A DNA stretch of 64,000 nt from Rotaria sp. Silwood1. Lineage: Eukaryota; Rotifera; Eurotatoria; Philodinida; Philodinidae. Below are positions 51,743-64,000 of the stretch, one piece after another; position 1 is the stretch's first letter; every line of letters starts with the position of its first letter. The position numbers and the translations under genes are program-made. The notes under the pieces are model-generated. The model saw only the letters and a list, made by a program, of their open reading frames with translations, was not told the DNA's origin and made no database searches. The stretch lies in assembly GCA_905250075.1 (NCBI GenBank), contig CAJNOP010000516.1, forward strand, positions 1 to 64,000, in the 5' to 3' direction.

Positions 51743-54700
51743 CGATGATGTGACCTTTTATCATGTATTCTATTTATAATTTTGACTGATCTGTACCGAC
51801 CGAATGTGAAAAAAATCGTTTGATTATCTCATTTAAAGTGTCATGACTTTATTGAGAACTTCGTTTAACTAACAACTTGACATTATAGTGTTGTTAAAGT
51901 ATGCTCACAACAATCAACCCCCAATGAACAATAAAACTAATGAGAAACTCTCTTTTAATTGCATTGTTAAACTATTTTTTAATGAATAAATAAAATTCAT
52001 TTAGTTATTTATTTTGAAATCTTACAACAGATGTTTCTAACAATTTTCAAATACTTTTCATTGTCTCATTTGTCGAAATAAAAATTGTTTTTAAAAGAAG
52101 TATCATGCAACTGAATCATAATAACATATCATAAAACAACTCGAATTATAAAACAAAGAAAAGAATCAAAGAATTTAGTGAAAAGAGAGTGAGAAAAAAT
52201 ATTTTCGTCGATTATCTCATGTTTATGTATAGATACACCTGTCTAAAAAATATGAAACTTACGATTACTTACTGGAATCTTTTGTGCAGATTACTTATTT
52301 GTGAAGTAATTGGCAGCTTGTACTCGTATTCTTGAAAGTCGATGACCAGTTTATCATTTATACTTCATTATATTTACTAAATCACCTATCGATAAATAGT
52401 AATAGCAACGGATGTTATTAAACGTATTATTGTACGTGAAAAAAAACTTCTAAAATAAGGATTCATAAACTTATTCTCTATTTGTTTACGCTATCACCGT
52501 AAATCCAAACTATGATTGAAAGTAAGAATATCATCAAAACATATTTCGAGAAAAGGTCAGGTTTTTATTCCATGTTTCTTGCGAAACTGAAAAACCTCAT
52601 GTCAACCGATGAACATTCAATAAATAATATACTACATTGTTTTAATTTTTTTCACTTCAAATGAACGCTTTAATTGGTCACATACTGTTGCATTTAATCA
52701 TATAAAATTACTTAAAACTGCTGCAATCGAATAAATAATATTTCACAAAAAAAATTTTTTATATATTCATTCGTAATTGTAATTCTCTACATGCTCAATT
52801 GAGAAATATACTCCTAGTACTACTGAAAGTTCGCTATTGAGTTGCAAAACAGAGATTTTGTGCATATATAAATTTTGTCTAAGGAATATCTATTGAAAAT
52901 AAAACAATAAATTCTCGACATCATTGAGAACAAAAAAATGCTATAAGAAATTTAATTTCTGTTTTGAGAACTATCGAACTGAACTCGTAAACAATTAAAT
53001 CTATTAATATGGTGATTGTAAGTGAGGCTCGAGTGAATTTGTGAAGTCTCTTATCGACCAACAAGTCCCTCATCAAAAACTAGAACGTCATGTTAAGCTA
53101 GATTTTAATATATCGTTCATATACAAGATTTACTAAAAACGCAAAATTGCGAATGCTTCTTAGTTGAGGATTCAACTGAATATTGTGTTCCCTAGACGGA
53201 AAGAATAGGGCCCAGAAACAGAAATTAACGTGTTTCTATGTCTCTATAATCGCAAATGATCATTGAGTTATAATTAAAATGATCATTGACTAACTGTGGC
53301 CTAAATAACCATCTTGTAATTACAACCAATAAAAGTGATTTAGTAATTATGGTACAATTGAGCACCTACTAATTATAAATCAAATCGTTAGAAAACGTAA
53401 CAAAATGCTGATACGGTTATGATAAATCAATGATTCCACTAATATACTGTATAATGACTGATTTTTGTTTTTAGAAGATTCTTTGCACTTTTATATAGTC
53501 TCACGTAAAATGATTATTCAGCGACAAACATACATATATTACTATAACAATGTACATCTCATTTACTTTTGTAATGAAAAAACCTCAAGGGGGTAAATTT
53601 CCTGATAAACTCCCAAATATAGTGCTGATTTCTAATTCTTAAAATTAACTGTTGGACCTGCACCATCGACCGAAAGACATCACGCTTCTTAAAAATTGTG
53701 AACGCACTCGAGTAGCCTGTACTAGTTACAGTGACTATTCTTCTTACTTTACGAGCTTGATTGTATAGTATAGATGGCGTCACGAAATTATTCATTAGTC
53801 TAAAGATAAAATCAATAGAAGTAATTGCAGAGTCATCCATCAAAATATGCTCTTATCCATAAAAATAGTTGTCTTTGGATTGAAATCGATTTTTTGACGA
53901 CCAACGGAACCAAATTAATAGAAAAATAATCAAAAATTAGTATAAAGATACTAAAACACCTCAACCGACGTTTTCTAGAATAGCCATGATTAGCGATCAA
54001 TTTTGTCGAAAGAAAAAGACAACACTGTTTGTTACTTCAGTTTTATTTTTGTGTTATAAGAACGTTCGGTTTATTTATATGACTCAAGAACTGCTTTATT
54101 CTGATATGTGTACGTCTGGAATATGATCGTGATAGTGCTCGTGCATCTCAAAACACGTTTTCAGAAGAGTATGACAAAAATAAGTGAGCTGTTTGTGTCG
54201 TAGATGACGGAAAAATTTGTTTGTGCAATCCATAAATATAAATAAACTAAGTAGTGTGGATTTAATTCTATAGAAATCAATGCGTAAGATGTGATGATAT
54301 AAGGTTGTTCGCTTTGTGTTCGATTCTCCCTTTTAACTGATAATTTACGAGATTGTTTTGTAATACGCAACCAGTCTTTATAGTCGGATGTAAAATAAAA
54401 TAAGCCAAGCATAATATACACGAACAATGAGCAATTTTGAACGGTGTTTAAACATTAACATTAATGAATTTAAAATAACCAAATAATTATATATACCTTC
54501 ATATTCATCATAAAACAATAAAAATTTTAAAACTTTATTGTCACAAGTTTTTTGACGTGAGAAAAAACTTTGCTTGTGTTTAATATGTACATAGAATTAT
54601 AACAAAACATAGTCTTATTTCTTTCTTTTATCATATTTTTGTACAAAGATGTATGCTATCTTGAATAAATATAAAATACTGAGTTGAAATGAAAAGAAAC

Positions 54701-57700
54701 CACGACTAACTTGAGGGAAATTTAACTGTAGATCCTATGCCATCATATAAATATTTGAAGTTTAAATTTTAACAAAAAAATTGCCAGCAAAATGCATTGA
54801 ACGCAGAAACTTGCGATCTTTTTTGTTTGAGTATCCAAGAATGCTAACGCCTTATCATTAAAATTCTTTACATATCATTAGCCATCTTTGCAATATATCA
54901 ATAGCTTTTATCTTGTGATCTATGATGTAACCAGACAAAATGGTTCGTGATGACAGCAGAGTAAATTCTATATCAGGAGTAGTCTGCATTGCAATAATAT
55001 TAACCAAGCAAGTACGACGAATAGTTGCAAGTGAAAGTTTTGGTTGTTGAACGAGTGTAACTTGAAAAGCATTTTCAGATTGTCGCTATCGACAATTGTT
55101 GTTGCTAAGCCGTTGAAATGAACTAAGTCTGCATCTTATTCTACCAGGAGAATGAGTGTACAAATGTCATTGAATAAGAAAACGTATTGATATTGATTAG
55201 TATCAGAATAAATGCTGAATTCATCAATCGAAATTTAACTTCTGAATAAGGATTACACGATCCATTATTTTAAAGATTTCGCGCTGTTGGTAATAAAAAT
55301 TTCAAATTTATATGAAGGCATCCATACAAATATCAAACAGTTAATATAGAGAGAGTTGTTGCAAAACTGAATTTAGAATTCGAGTATCGATATTCATTCT
55401 GTGGTCCATGATTTTTTACTTCTATTGTGTCTAATGACGCACAAAGATAATCTCAACTATTGTTTTTATTACTTGAAGCCTACATTACTCGATACATAGA
55501 ACGAATAAGATGTGTCCGCAGCAAAGTTTTACTCATATAATGTTTATGTAGTCTTTAATTATTTTAGACAGATTTATTGAGTAAGATTTTTTTATTAAGT
55601 TCAAATATTGGTAATTAATGTTGCTTTTGAGCCCAAATAGTTGTTTTCGTTTTCCTTCTATAATGTAAACAATAAATAAATAGAATCATCTTGTACTTAT
55701 ATCTGATTCCTCTGTTCTTTTAAAACACTATTCTATCAATGTTGAGTGTCAAATTTAATAATCTTGACATACCATCGTTTGTAGACTGCTGGAATAAAAA
55801 AAGCCATTGTAGAATATACGGTATTTATGTAAAGCAAATGAAAAGAACTATGTTATGAGCAACACCAATCTTCAGTGCTCTAAAAAAGAACATATAACTC
55901 ACTCTTTATTGCACTGAAATCATTTGCTCTTACACCAACTCGAATATCAGTGTGGATGAAGAAAAAAATCCACATGAACACCCACATAGAATAACAATAA
56001 TTATTCGTGTATTTGGGCTATGATTGTGGTTATGGATTATCACTTCATCTACATCCACCGATTGACTTATACTCACAATGGCACTCCTACACCTCATCTT
56101 CCCTAGGAAGAATATTGTCAAATACTCCATCAAAGCCACATTCTCCTATGTACCAACCAATGACATCGGTCAAGCGATAACTTCATCCAAATTCATGGGT
56201 GTATAATTGTTTTCTATATTAAGATCAACGATTTGAGGTCGTTCATGAATCAAAAGATAAAACAGTGATTGAAGCAAGTAAGCCATGCTAGTATAGTTAT
56301 GAAAGAATGCAGAGTATTCAAATGAATTCAATGTTTGCTATATTCATTTCTGGTCAACTAGGAAAACAACTGATAATTCCTGATAAGTAAACATGTGTGC
56401 CGGTATATTCGAGCGTAATATTGCGATTCATTTCGATTAAAGTTTCTAATGACAGAGTCTTTTCTACGATAACAACATTTGTAGAATATCTAATTTTCAA
56501 AAATATACTATTTACTCTCTCAATCCAGAAGCAAAGTATAATGAGAACCGTGGCAAGCTAGTAAATAGTTTTACTAATAGTTATATCCTTTTAAGTTTCA
56601 TTTTAATAGCACTTCAATGTGAGTTCATACTTTTGTCAGCGATAAATGCAAGGGACATGTAGTCTCGAAAAATTCTCTTATTATTAGAGAGAACTGAATC
56701 CATCCAAGTGGAGTGTTCCAGTTGCTACAATCGATAGCTTCCTTTGCTTTTTGATACTTCTTCTTACAACCAAATTCTGACATAGTTTTTCCCGAACAAG
56801 TTACGGCTAGTTCCAACTCGTATGTCATCGTAACTTGTCGGAATTCGCTGAAAAAAAAATCCTTGCTGAAATTTAGTTGCAAAAAATTTGTCGGAACTCG
56901 ATGGAAGTCATTGATTTCAATCAAGTGAAGATAACCTAGGTATGTTTCCAAAAGGGAGTGATAACTGCTATTCTTTTTTAATCTGATCCAAGCTCATGTG
57001 TGCACATTTTTGTAATAATTATACTCGATTGAAAGAATGAACCTCTATTTTTCATCATATTGTCTAACTTAGTGGCTAACAAAAGACCTGTGTATTGAAT
57101 ATGATAAAGAAGAAGAACGAGCCTCTCTGGAAAACTGGACATGAACATAAGTTTTGATCGTAAGCAATTACAACCAAATCTTGAAAATAAAAATACCACA
57201 TTCAGATGAACTTCCTCGAGAATGAGTATCCATTGCAACTCTTACAAGGGAACCTTTTAAGATGTTAAATTATTTTTGACCTCAATTTTTGTACATTACT
57301 TAGAGGACAACTAGATTACGAAAGCCCTGGGATAATATGGCCGAAAATTACTACTTATGTAAAAGATTGAATTTTTCGTGAATTTTCCTGTTGAAAACTT
57401 ATTCTCAACTGAAATATGATTATACTGGAAAATTGAGTTTCTACATAAACCATTCAACAACTTTGTTTTTATTTTCAGTTAAGATTTATGGTTGCTAATC
57501 TGTGTTTCCTTTTTTAACTAACTACAAAAGTCAAGCAATCAGGCAGACGATAACCATAGTTTAGTTCAATATTCAAGGGTTCAAAAACAAACAAGAATAA
57601 TACTAAAGTACCAGCAGCTAATTCACATGATCATGCCAGTGTATTTTTAACGATTATGATCATTATTCAAGAGTGATAGAGATTGTATTAAAAAGGGACG

Positions 57701-58220
57701 TGTTTTCTATTGCTCATTAGATGTATCGTTTTGCAGGATATTTCATCTATTATAATGCGTTTTCCAATCGTACAAGCCAACTCCGAATATGTTCATGTGG
57801 ACACGAGATTTGTTAATTTTCTTTGTTACAATGAAACAGGAATTTCATTACTGCTCTCCCGTCGTCACCACGTGAAATCACTAAATGAATGCTATTCATT
57901 CAACATTTCATGCTGCCTTGATTTTTTCAATTTTTTTATTTGATTCGATGCATATAGAGCGTATAAAACATGACAACAAGTCTCTCAGTAGTAAAGAGTC
58001 TGAATGATGCTGTACAATCGGTGTGTACTAACATCGATCCGCAACACGTTCTCTTTGCTCTATTCGATTTAGTACTATTAACAATCGGTGCGAAGTCCAG
58101 CTTCAGAATATTCTACTTTTTGGTCTTCATAACAGCCGTTAACAGTTGTCTGCTGAGATTTCTCAATCAATCGTACAGAGGAACCCTAAATTTGATAGAA
58201 AACTGTACTCCATAATGATG
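51743..58220. other. Long intergenic region, nothing firmly recognised
   Basis: About 6.5 kb. Minus-strand frames at 53,559-53,843, 56,625-56,951 and 56,978-57,238 and plus-strand frames at 57,710-57,943 and 57,970-58,215 are open but match nothing I know and show no splice-consistent extension. The frame at 57,970 could be an upstream exon of the following gene, but no in-phase splice was found. A minus-strand stretch near 54,900-55,080 (with PKLSLATIRRTCLVNIIA) may be a relic. Confidence 0.35.
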
Positions 58221-58221
58221 A

Positions 58222-58940
58222 ATGCTAAAACATTCTATTTTCCATATCAGACATTTCTTGCAGACTATGCACCAGTGAGCGCTTTTCCGTTTTTTTCTTT
58301 ATTGCAGATCAGTTTTATCTGTACAGAATATTCAAACGGGTAACATACGTATCATGTATACAGACCGTGGTCATCTGGAGAGACATATTGAAATGGGATC
58401 GAATGGAGAAATTCTTTATCAATCGGAGACTATTCCTTCTCAAGTGACAAGTAATTATGTGCAGCTGTCTGAGCCAATTACTATGAGAAGTAAAATTGTA
58501 AATGATTCAATTATAAATGATCAACACCAAACATTCAATATCTCTGCTTCATTCGACAATTCTAGTAAATATGTTATCGAATTATTTCCATCTAACTAAA
58601 TATTAATTTTATATTTCGTAGACAAAAAACTAGATTATCAAAAGTTAGATCCACATTTTTTTTATAAAACAACAAATCAAGAGTATGGTTGCTATAAACC
58701 GATTACACAAATTAAGCCGACCCTCAGAAAAACGTTGACGAGATCATTCACTAATGTAAGCATCTTGAATAACCACAAATATCTATTCCATATGTTGGAT
58801 TATTGAAGGCCATGAGCATTGGTGGCAATTATCGGCGTCACGGTTTTAATACGAATACAAACGATCTACCATCTATGCAATCGCCAAAAGATACACTGCC
58901 AACAGCGATTGGAACCATGAAACGTGGAAAGCTCCAATAA
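58222..58940 (+). CDS. Unrecognised protein, four short exons
   Basis: Exons 58308-58564, 58622-58755 and 58809-58940 join in phase through 57-bp and 53-bp GT...AG introns, ending TAA at 58,938-58,940. The first exon is less certain: 58222-58274 from an ATG would need a 33-bp intron, very short for this genome, so the true 5' end may lie elsewhere. The product of about 190 residues is polar, with MYTDRGHLERHIEMGSNGEI, then a Thr/Ser/Asn-rich middle, then a basic part with KPTLRKTLTRSF and NYRRHGFNTNTNDL. No signal peptide, membrane segment or known domain recognised. Perfect phase agreement across three exons is the main support for it being real. Confidence 0.5.
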
Positions 58941-60182
58941 ATAAGTCTCAAGATAGACATAATGAGAACTGTCAGTAGCACGCTTGTAGTTTGCACCTAT
59001 GATAATAAATCATCTGAAAATCGTTCATCTCTTAACATAGTTCAATTGGAAAATGCATTCATTGCAAGAAAACTTAGTTCTAACAGCTCTAAACTTTTCA
59101 AAATCATCTGCAACAATAATAGTTGAAAGAACATTCGCATTTTAAGGAAACATGGAATCAATGGCGGCGAGTACATTTTTGTTAAATCCAGAGAGACAAT
59201 CCACTAAACATACAAGATGGTGTGGGTGTGTGTTTCTGTAAATAAGATTTGTCCAAGCCTGATACGGAGTTCTAACCAGAAACATTTAAGTTTTCATATG
59301 ATTACTCAAAGATCTTGATAGGATCCTGTACATACGTATGTGTGTGAGCATGGTAGTGTGAATGTGTTTTGGTGTGAAAAACTGAATGCTTACCCGTATC
59401 TATCAGCCCACATCCACTGTGCATTGATCTGATAAAGGCATTTCTTTATAATTAGCGATTCAATCCATACATACGTAGTTTTCAAATATTGAAATGAGCA
59501 GTTTTTGACAATAGTTGTGCATACATTTTGTCTCAATCTTTACCAGTATATATATTCATTGGTAATGAAGTTAAGAAGTGAGAAGTAATATATTGTAGAA
59601 GCTGTTCTAGCTCAATATCACTGATGAACTTGAATACCAACGAACGTTATCTAGTTGGTTGACTTATTTTGAATAAAGAGAGGAATAAACCGACTCGATC
59701 TGTACGTCTTTAGTCGCCGTCGTAAATAATTAGTGAAATTATGTTTTCAGGTCGAATAATTCGAGATAAAAACATGAAGTCCGATCTTTTAGAAAATAAA
59801 AAATCCAGTATCGTAGCTCGACAAGCAGACTGAAAAGTAACGATTCTGGTATCGATGTGTGCTACTGAAATGAATGAAATGGAAGCACAAATTGTCACCT
59901 TTACAGCTGCAAATGCATTTCAAGTAAACAAAAGTGTGATGGTAACTTTACCTGTTTTGTTGTTGTCGTAAGCACACAGTTTCAGCAGCATTATGCAAAG
60001 TGTAATTTTATGTGGAGCGCAATTGTTTGTATCGAAGCATTATCAGTAATAAAAAAGAGAGATGAACGTATTTTCGTGCTTATACACATTGAATTCCATG
60101 TTCATGACAAGCGTTAATTTCGAATCATCAGTGAATTTTGTCTTTCAATAATGATAGAATACTGTCAAGCTCGCCGTATATA
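58941..60182. other. Intergenic, nothing recognised
   Basis: AT-rich spacer with GTGTGGGTGTGTG at about 59,219. No gene recognised. Confidence 0.45.
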
Positions 60183-60743
60183 GGGTGTCCAGAAAGTAAC
60201 TCCACAAAGAATAGCTTACATACATATCTCCACCATATTTTGACCAAACGAGCTGATATTTTTATCACTGATAGAGAAGTGTGCATAGTTCTTATTTATA
60301 AAGGGAACGTTGTCAAAAATTGTTTAGAAGTGGCACAACTAACTTCAACAAAAAACTGTAACATAGTTCGAGTTATGAAAAAAAGAATATATTTATTTTC
60401 TTAGCTAAGAATAAATGACATCTATTTTTTTTTTGACTACCTTGCACTAGCATCATTTGCTTTCATAGTTAACTGACAGATACATGTCTCGTTACTAAAT
60501 GTATCCTGCAAGTTCCATCTATTGAGAAAACTGCAGTATCATTTTTCTTATAACTCACGAAAGATCTCAGTTTTTTGTTGAAGTTAGTTGTACTATTTCT
60601 AAACAATTTTTGACAACGTGTCCTTTATGAATATGAACTATGCACACTCCTCTATCAGTGGTAAAAATATCAGCCCGTTTGGTCAAAATATGGTGGAGAT
60701 ATATATGTAAGCTATTCTTTGTAGAGTTACTTTCTGGACACCC
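60183..60743. mobile_element. Long-TIR palindromic MITE, mariner type
   Basis: A 561-bp element with termini GGGTGTCCAGAAAGTAACTC and its reverse complement, flanked by TATA on both sides (60,179-60,182 and 60,744-60,747), consistent with a TA target duplication. The inverted arms are about 200 bp (60,183-60,388 and about 60,548-60,743) with few mismatches, so both strands give near-identical open frames. These are a mirror effect, not genes. Central spacer about 160 bp. No transposase, so non-autonomous. Confidence 0.8.
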
Positions 60744-62424
60744 TATATTTTCGATACTATCTTTGGATTCGATTTGCAATGTGGGTTTGGATCATATATC
60801 TATAACTTGAAGCTTGATTTTAATTGAAAGAGTTTCAGTTCAAAACTTCAAACCTCAACTGAATGAAAGAAAAGAAGAAAAATGAATAACGCTCTTAGCT
60901 TGATTGGCTTTTTCCTTTCTTTCACCATCACCTTCAGAACATTAGAATGAGAGTGAGGAGGAGAGACATTACAGCGTGGGACATGCTTGTGTTGGCAGAT
61001 GCGGAGGAATATTAACTTTTTCGCATCTAGACTCACATTCACATCCATACTCTCATTATTCTATTGAAAGTTTTGAAACTTCAACTGTGCGTTGAGTCAG
61101 TTTTTCGTGGGTTCCTTATTCAAACACCCGCAAAGTCTTCTGTTTGTATATTATCGAAATATAACTCTGGATGCATTTAGTTCTGTGGCATTTTACCTTT
61201 CTCCAAGCAACGCTATGCTTGAAGAAAGCGTGATGAAATAATTTTATCGGCGCACTGCCATGAAAAAAACATCGTTCGTCTTATGTTTTTTTCTTTTCTG
61301 TAGTTGTCGAGTGAGGCAATGTTGTTTTTCACTCATGTCGATTATATTTCACGATAAGGAACGGAAAAAAAATGAGTTGACCAGCAAGCATTAATAAAAG
61401 AAGGCGCATTTTTTACTTCTATACATCAAATGATTGCATGAAATGCAACATGTGCGTCGTAATTCTAAACACAATGACGATAAGCTTCTGGTTAAATATT
61501 ATTGTTTTTTTCAGATGTATAATCAACACTTTTCATCATGGAAGATCATTTATGTCAAGGCGCTGCCATTCGATCTTTCTCGACACGTTGCTGCTTGTTT
61601 GGCGTCTGTGTTAAGGCGACGATCGTTGCAAATCAATATTGTTTGTAGTCAGAATACAGACTCGTCATGGCTCCCAAGCCTTGATAACCCGAGCCTAAGA
61701 CCTATATCTGAGATTTCGTATAATTCCCTTTCCTTTTCTCAGATTTTTCTCCGCTTAGCAAGTTTTCTTATTAGCAATTTTGATTAAAATGTTCACCTCA
61801 CCTTCGCTGCTGCGATGACAATCTTTATTCTGAATAAAATGACATTGTTTTGCTCGTCGATCGCTTTTTCACACGCACAACACAGTAAATTCAACAATAT
61901 TTCAATACGTCCAACGGCAAAACACAATATTGATGATGAACACTACAGCACACCATTGGAAAACAACACCGATCTTGAAGCGATTGTATCAATGCATACT
62001 CATTACAAATCGCTTGTCCACACTACTACTTGAATTTGATAAGCTGGCTTATCGTTCTCGTATCTGACGAGACAGAAATAAAATTATCACCATTTTAGCA
62101 GTATTTTACTAAAGAAGTTGAAACCTAGTTTAACCCTATCGCTTGTTCTCTAAGAAAACCTTAGTACAACTCAAGAATAAACCTAAGTACCTTAGACCTC
62201 CAAGTCCCACAAGAAGACCCTTCTAACCAGACCCAACCCATGTTTGAAATATTATCTGAACCGCGAACTTGATGACCCCCAAGAGATCCAACAAGTCTTT
62301 CCTTGACTAAAGACTGAATGAATGTATCCAAGTCCCCAAACTCGAAACTTACTTTACAAGCTTTCATTTCAAAAGACTGTTTCTGTTATCGAGGACTAAT
62401 GAATATGGTATTGCTTTTGTGTAG
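60744..62424. other. Region upstream of the last gene; possible undetected 5' exons
   Basis: Some stretches (61,434-61,787 and 61,815-62,033) are open and less AT-rich and could hold 5' exons of the gene at 62,425, but I found no splice-consistent chain. Nothing else recognised. Confidence 0.35.
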
Positions 62425-64000
62425 GTGTACAGATCCAACTCCAAAGTTAGACTCATCACAGCCACAATTCATTCCACAAGAAAGTAGGATTCACTGTACA
62501 AAGATAAGACTTCTTACAATTCATCGGGATGATTTTTCTTTATTTTTCTCTAGCCACATCGAATCCGCCGAGTTCAGTTCAAGTGACTCGTTCTACAGAA
62601 CACGTTCAACTCGTCAGGGTAAGCTCATTGTAATGATCGACATAGTACTCATATTGGTCTTGACTATTATTTCTTCATATCAGACATTTACCCACAGTAT
62701 CAGGGTAGAATCTGCCTCGACTTGCTGCAATCATCTGATCGGTCTCAGTTTAGAATGTCTCGATGGGAACTTTGCCGAAGAAGGTAAGCAACATTTTGCA
62801 CCCATCTTGCCAAGCTATTTCAGAACAAAACTGCCGACAAATCTATCTGTCATCGTTTCACTCATGTTTATGTTTCATTTGGTATTTTGTAGATACATCA
62901 TTACGAAAAACACTACTCCAACGCAATGTCAATATAGCCATCGCGTGTCTCAACGTATCTTTACCGGCGATATCGGTGACTGATAATATGGCAAGCATGA
63001 TTCCTCCATTCGATAATGAATGCGTCTGTATTTCGGAACTATTATCGATCACCGACAAACTGATTTATTTCGTCGTTTCCAACCAATGCGGTGACTTTGT
63101 AGTACCTTTGGTACACGATCATCAACAAATCGAACACATTTACGTATATGTAGATCCTCAGGATGAATCATTGCTTGATTGGACAGATCAATATGCCAAA
63201 ATTCGTGGTCAGGGCTCTTCTATCAAGAATCTTGTGAAACAAATTGAAGAAGACATTCAGTCAGTCACACAGCGATCATTGCGTTGGTCTAGATCGAAAG
63301 CCTTGTTGAACGAACTTTGCATACAGAGTACGGAAAATAATTTTACGATTCCTGTTAGTCACATATCTGAAAATGATCTACAAAGCTTATGTATTGTTCT
63401 ATTGCGCGTGAATCAACATCGATCATTTTGTCTTGCTAATACGAAAATCAAGATCAAGGAATTCGATAGTACCGAAGAGTGTAAACATTGGATTCAAGAA
63501 AATGTTTCATTCGCCATTTTTTTGATAATTGCAATGTATAGTCTTGTCGATATGCGCACAGTAGCGGAGTTAGAATCTGTCAATGCTGTCTACATCGTCA
63601 CCGATATTTCCTCTATTGAACGAATCCAAACTACATCTATCTATTCCAAACTGAGTGGCGCATTTTTTCTCAACGAAGATCTAATCGAGCAATTGACAGC
63701 AGATATATGCTTTTATCTTCAAAGCCGATATTACAAGCCGAACATCAGTACCTTTAAATTCCAACCGAATATTCTCGAGAATCTAACTGAAAGCGACATG
63801 AATTTTTTCTCTTTTCAACTGTTTACGGAAATCCTTTCACAAATACCAACTCAAGCAACTACAACGGTAAACGACGATAGGTTATTGTCTCAATTAGTCA
63901 AGGGACATGAGATAATCTACAATCTTTTCAATCAATTCGACCACAATACACTAGAGAACTCAGTATCAAAACTGAAGGCGATCTCTGCATATCTATTATC
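62425..64000 (+). CDS. Unrecognised multi-exon protein with two tandem copies of one domain, partial
   Basis: Exons 62425-62483, 62554-62618, 62684-62783 and 62893 to beyond the edge join in phase through introns of 70, 65 and 109 bp. The large last exon is open for more than 1,100 nt. It contains two units of about 100 residues that align with each other. Unit 1 has LIYFVVSNQCGDFVVPLV, then IEHIYVYVD, AKIRGQGSSIKNLVKQIEED. Unit 2 has AIFLIIAMYSLVDMRTVAEL, then VNAVYIVTD, SKLSGAFFLNEDLIEQLTAD. This alternating strand/helix pattern (a hydrophobic strand, then an IYV strand, then KIxG and a helix) resembles an N-terminal domain I associate with bdelloid TPR/ADP-ribosyltransferase proteins, but the link is from memory and unverified. 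Neither the start nor any catalytic domain is in the window. Confidence 0.5.

Noticed and set aside
60138..60779. Two similar small proteins on opposite strands
   Set aside because: Both are translations of the inverted arms of one MITE; the similarity is structural and not coding conservation.

Overview
The window looks like a piece of an AT-rich invertebrate animal genome. Genes are split by many short introns (often about 50-60 bp, GT...AG), with a few introns of 0.3-3 kb. Protein families are clearly metazoan: a NALCN sodium-leak channel, an SK-type potassium channel, rhodopsin-like receptors and an ABCC transporter. A mannitol dehydrogenase, a family rare in animals, and protein segments resembling those expanded in bdelloid rotifers make a bdelloid rotifer my best guess. 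That assignment is inference, not proof. A run of 100 N at 12,925-13,024 is a scaffold gap.

Layout. 1-12,005 (+): a NALCN channel gene, cut at the left edge and without a recognisable C-terminal end. It carries two alternative exons for the domain II pore; one encodes Asp and the other Lys at the selectivity filter, and the Lys exon has an in-frame stop. Its 3.2 kb intron holds a short MITE and a 1.2 kb fold-back palindrome. 14.1-14.45 kb: an isolated coding-like fragment. 14,794-17,185 (+): two-exon mannitol/polyol dehydrogenase. 18.2-18.5 kb: a mariner-like MITE. 18,792-24,105 (-): a three-exon ABCC/MRP transporter whose frame is broken by a 7-bp tandem duplication in NBD1; its first exon and upstream DNA are present a second time, decayed, at 24.8-25.4 kb. 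28,521-29,999 (-): a serine beta-lactamase-like pseudogene. 32,144-34,140 (-): an intact five-exon SK-like calcium-activated potassium channel. 35.5-36.4 kb: possible decayed coding DNA. 37.7-38.5 kb: a Tc1/mariner transposase relic. 43,213-44,211 and 50,687-51,742 (+): two paralogous single-exon receptors with similar upstream architecture. 58.2-58.9 kb (+): an unrecognised gene with short introns. 60,183-60,743: a long-TIR mariner-type MITE. 62,425 to the right edge (+): the start or middle of an unrecognised gene with two tandem copies of one domain.

There is no operon-like organisation. The functional theme, if any, is membrane excitability and signalling (NALCN, SK, receptors), but the genes are independent units separated by long AT-rich spacers. 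Several genes are visibly decaying (ABCC, beta-lactamase-like, transposase) next to well-preserved ones.
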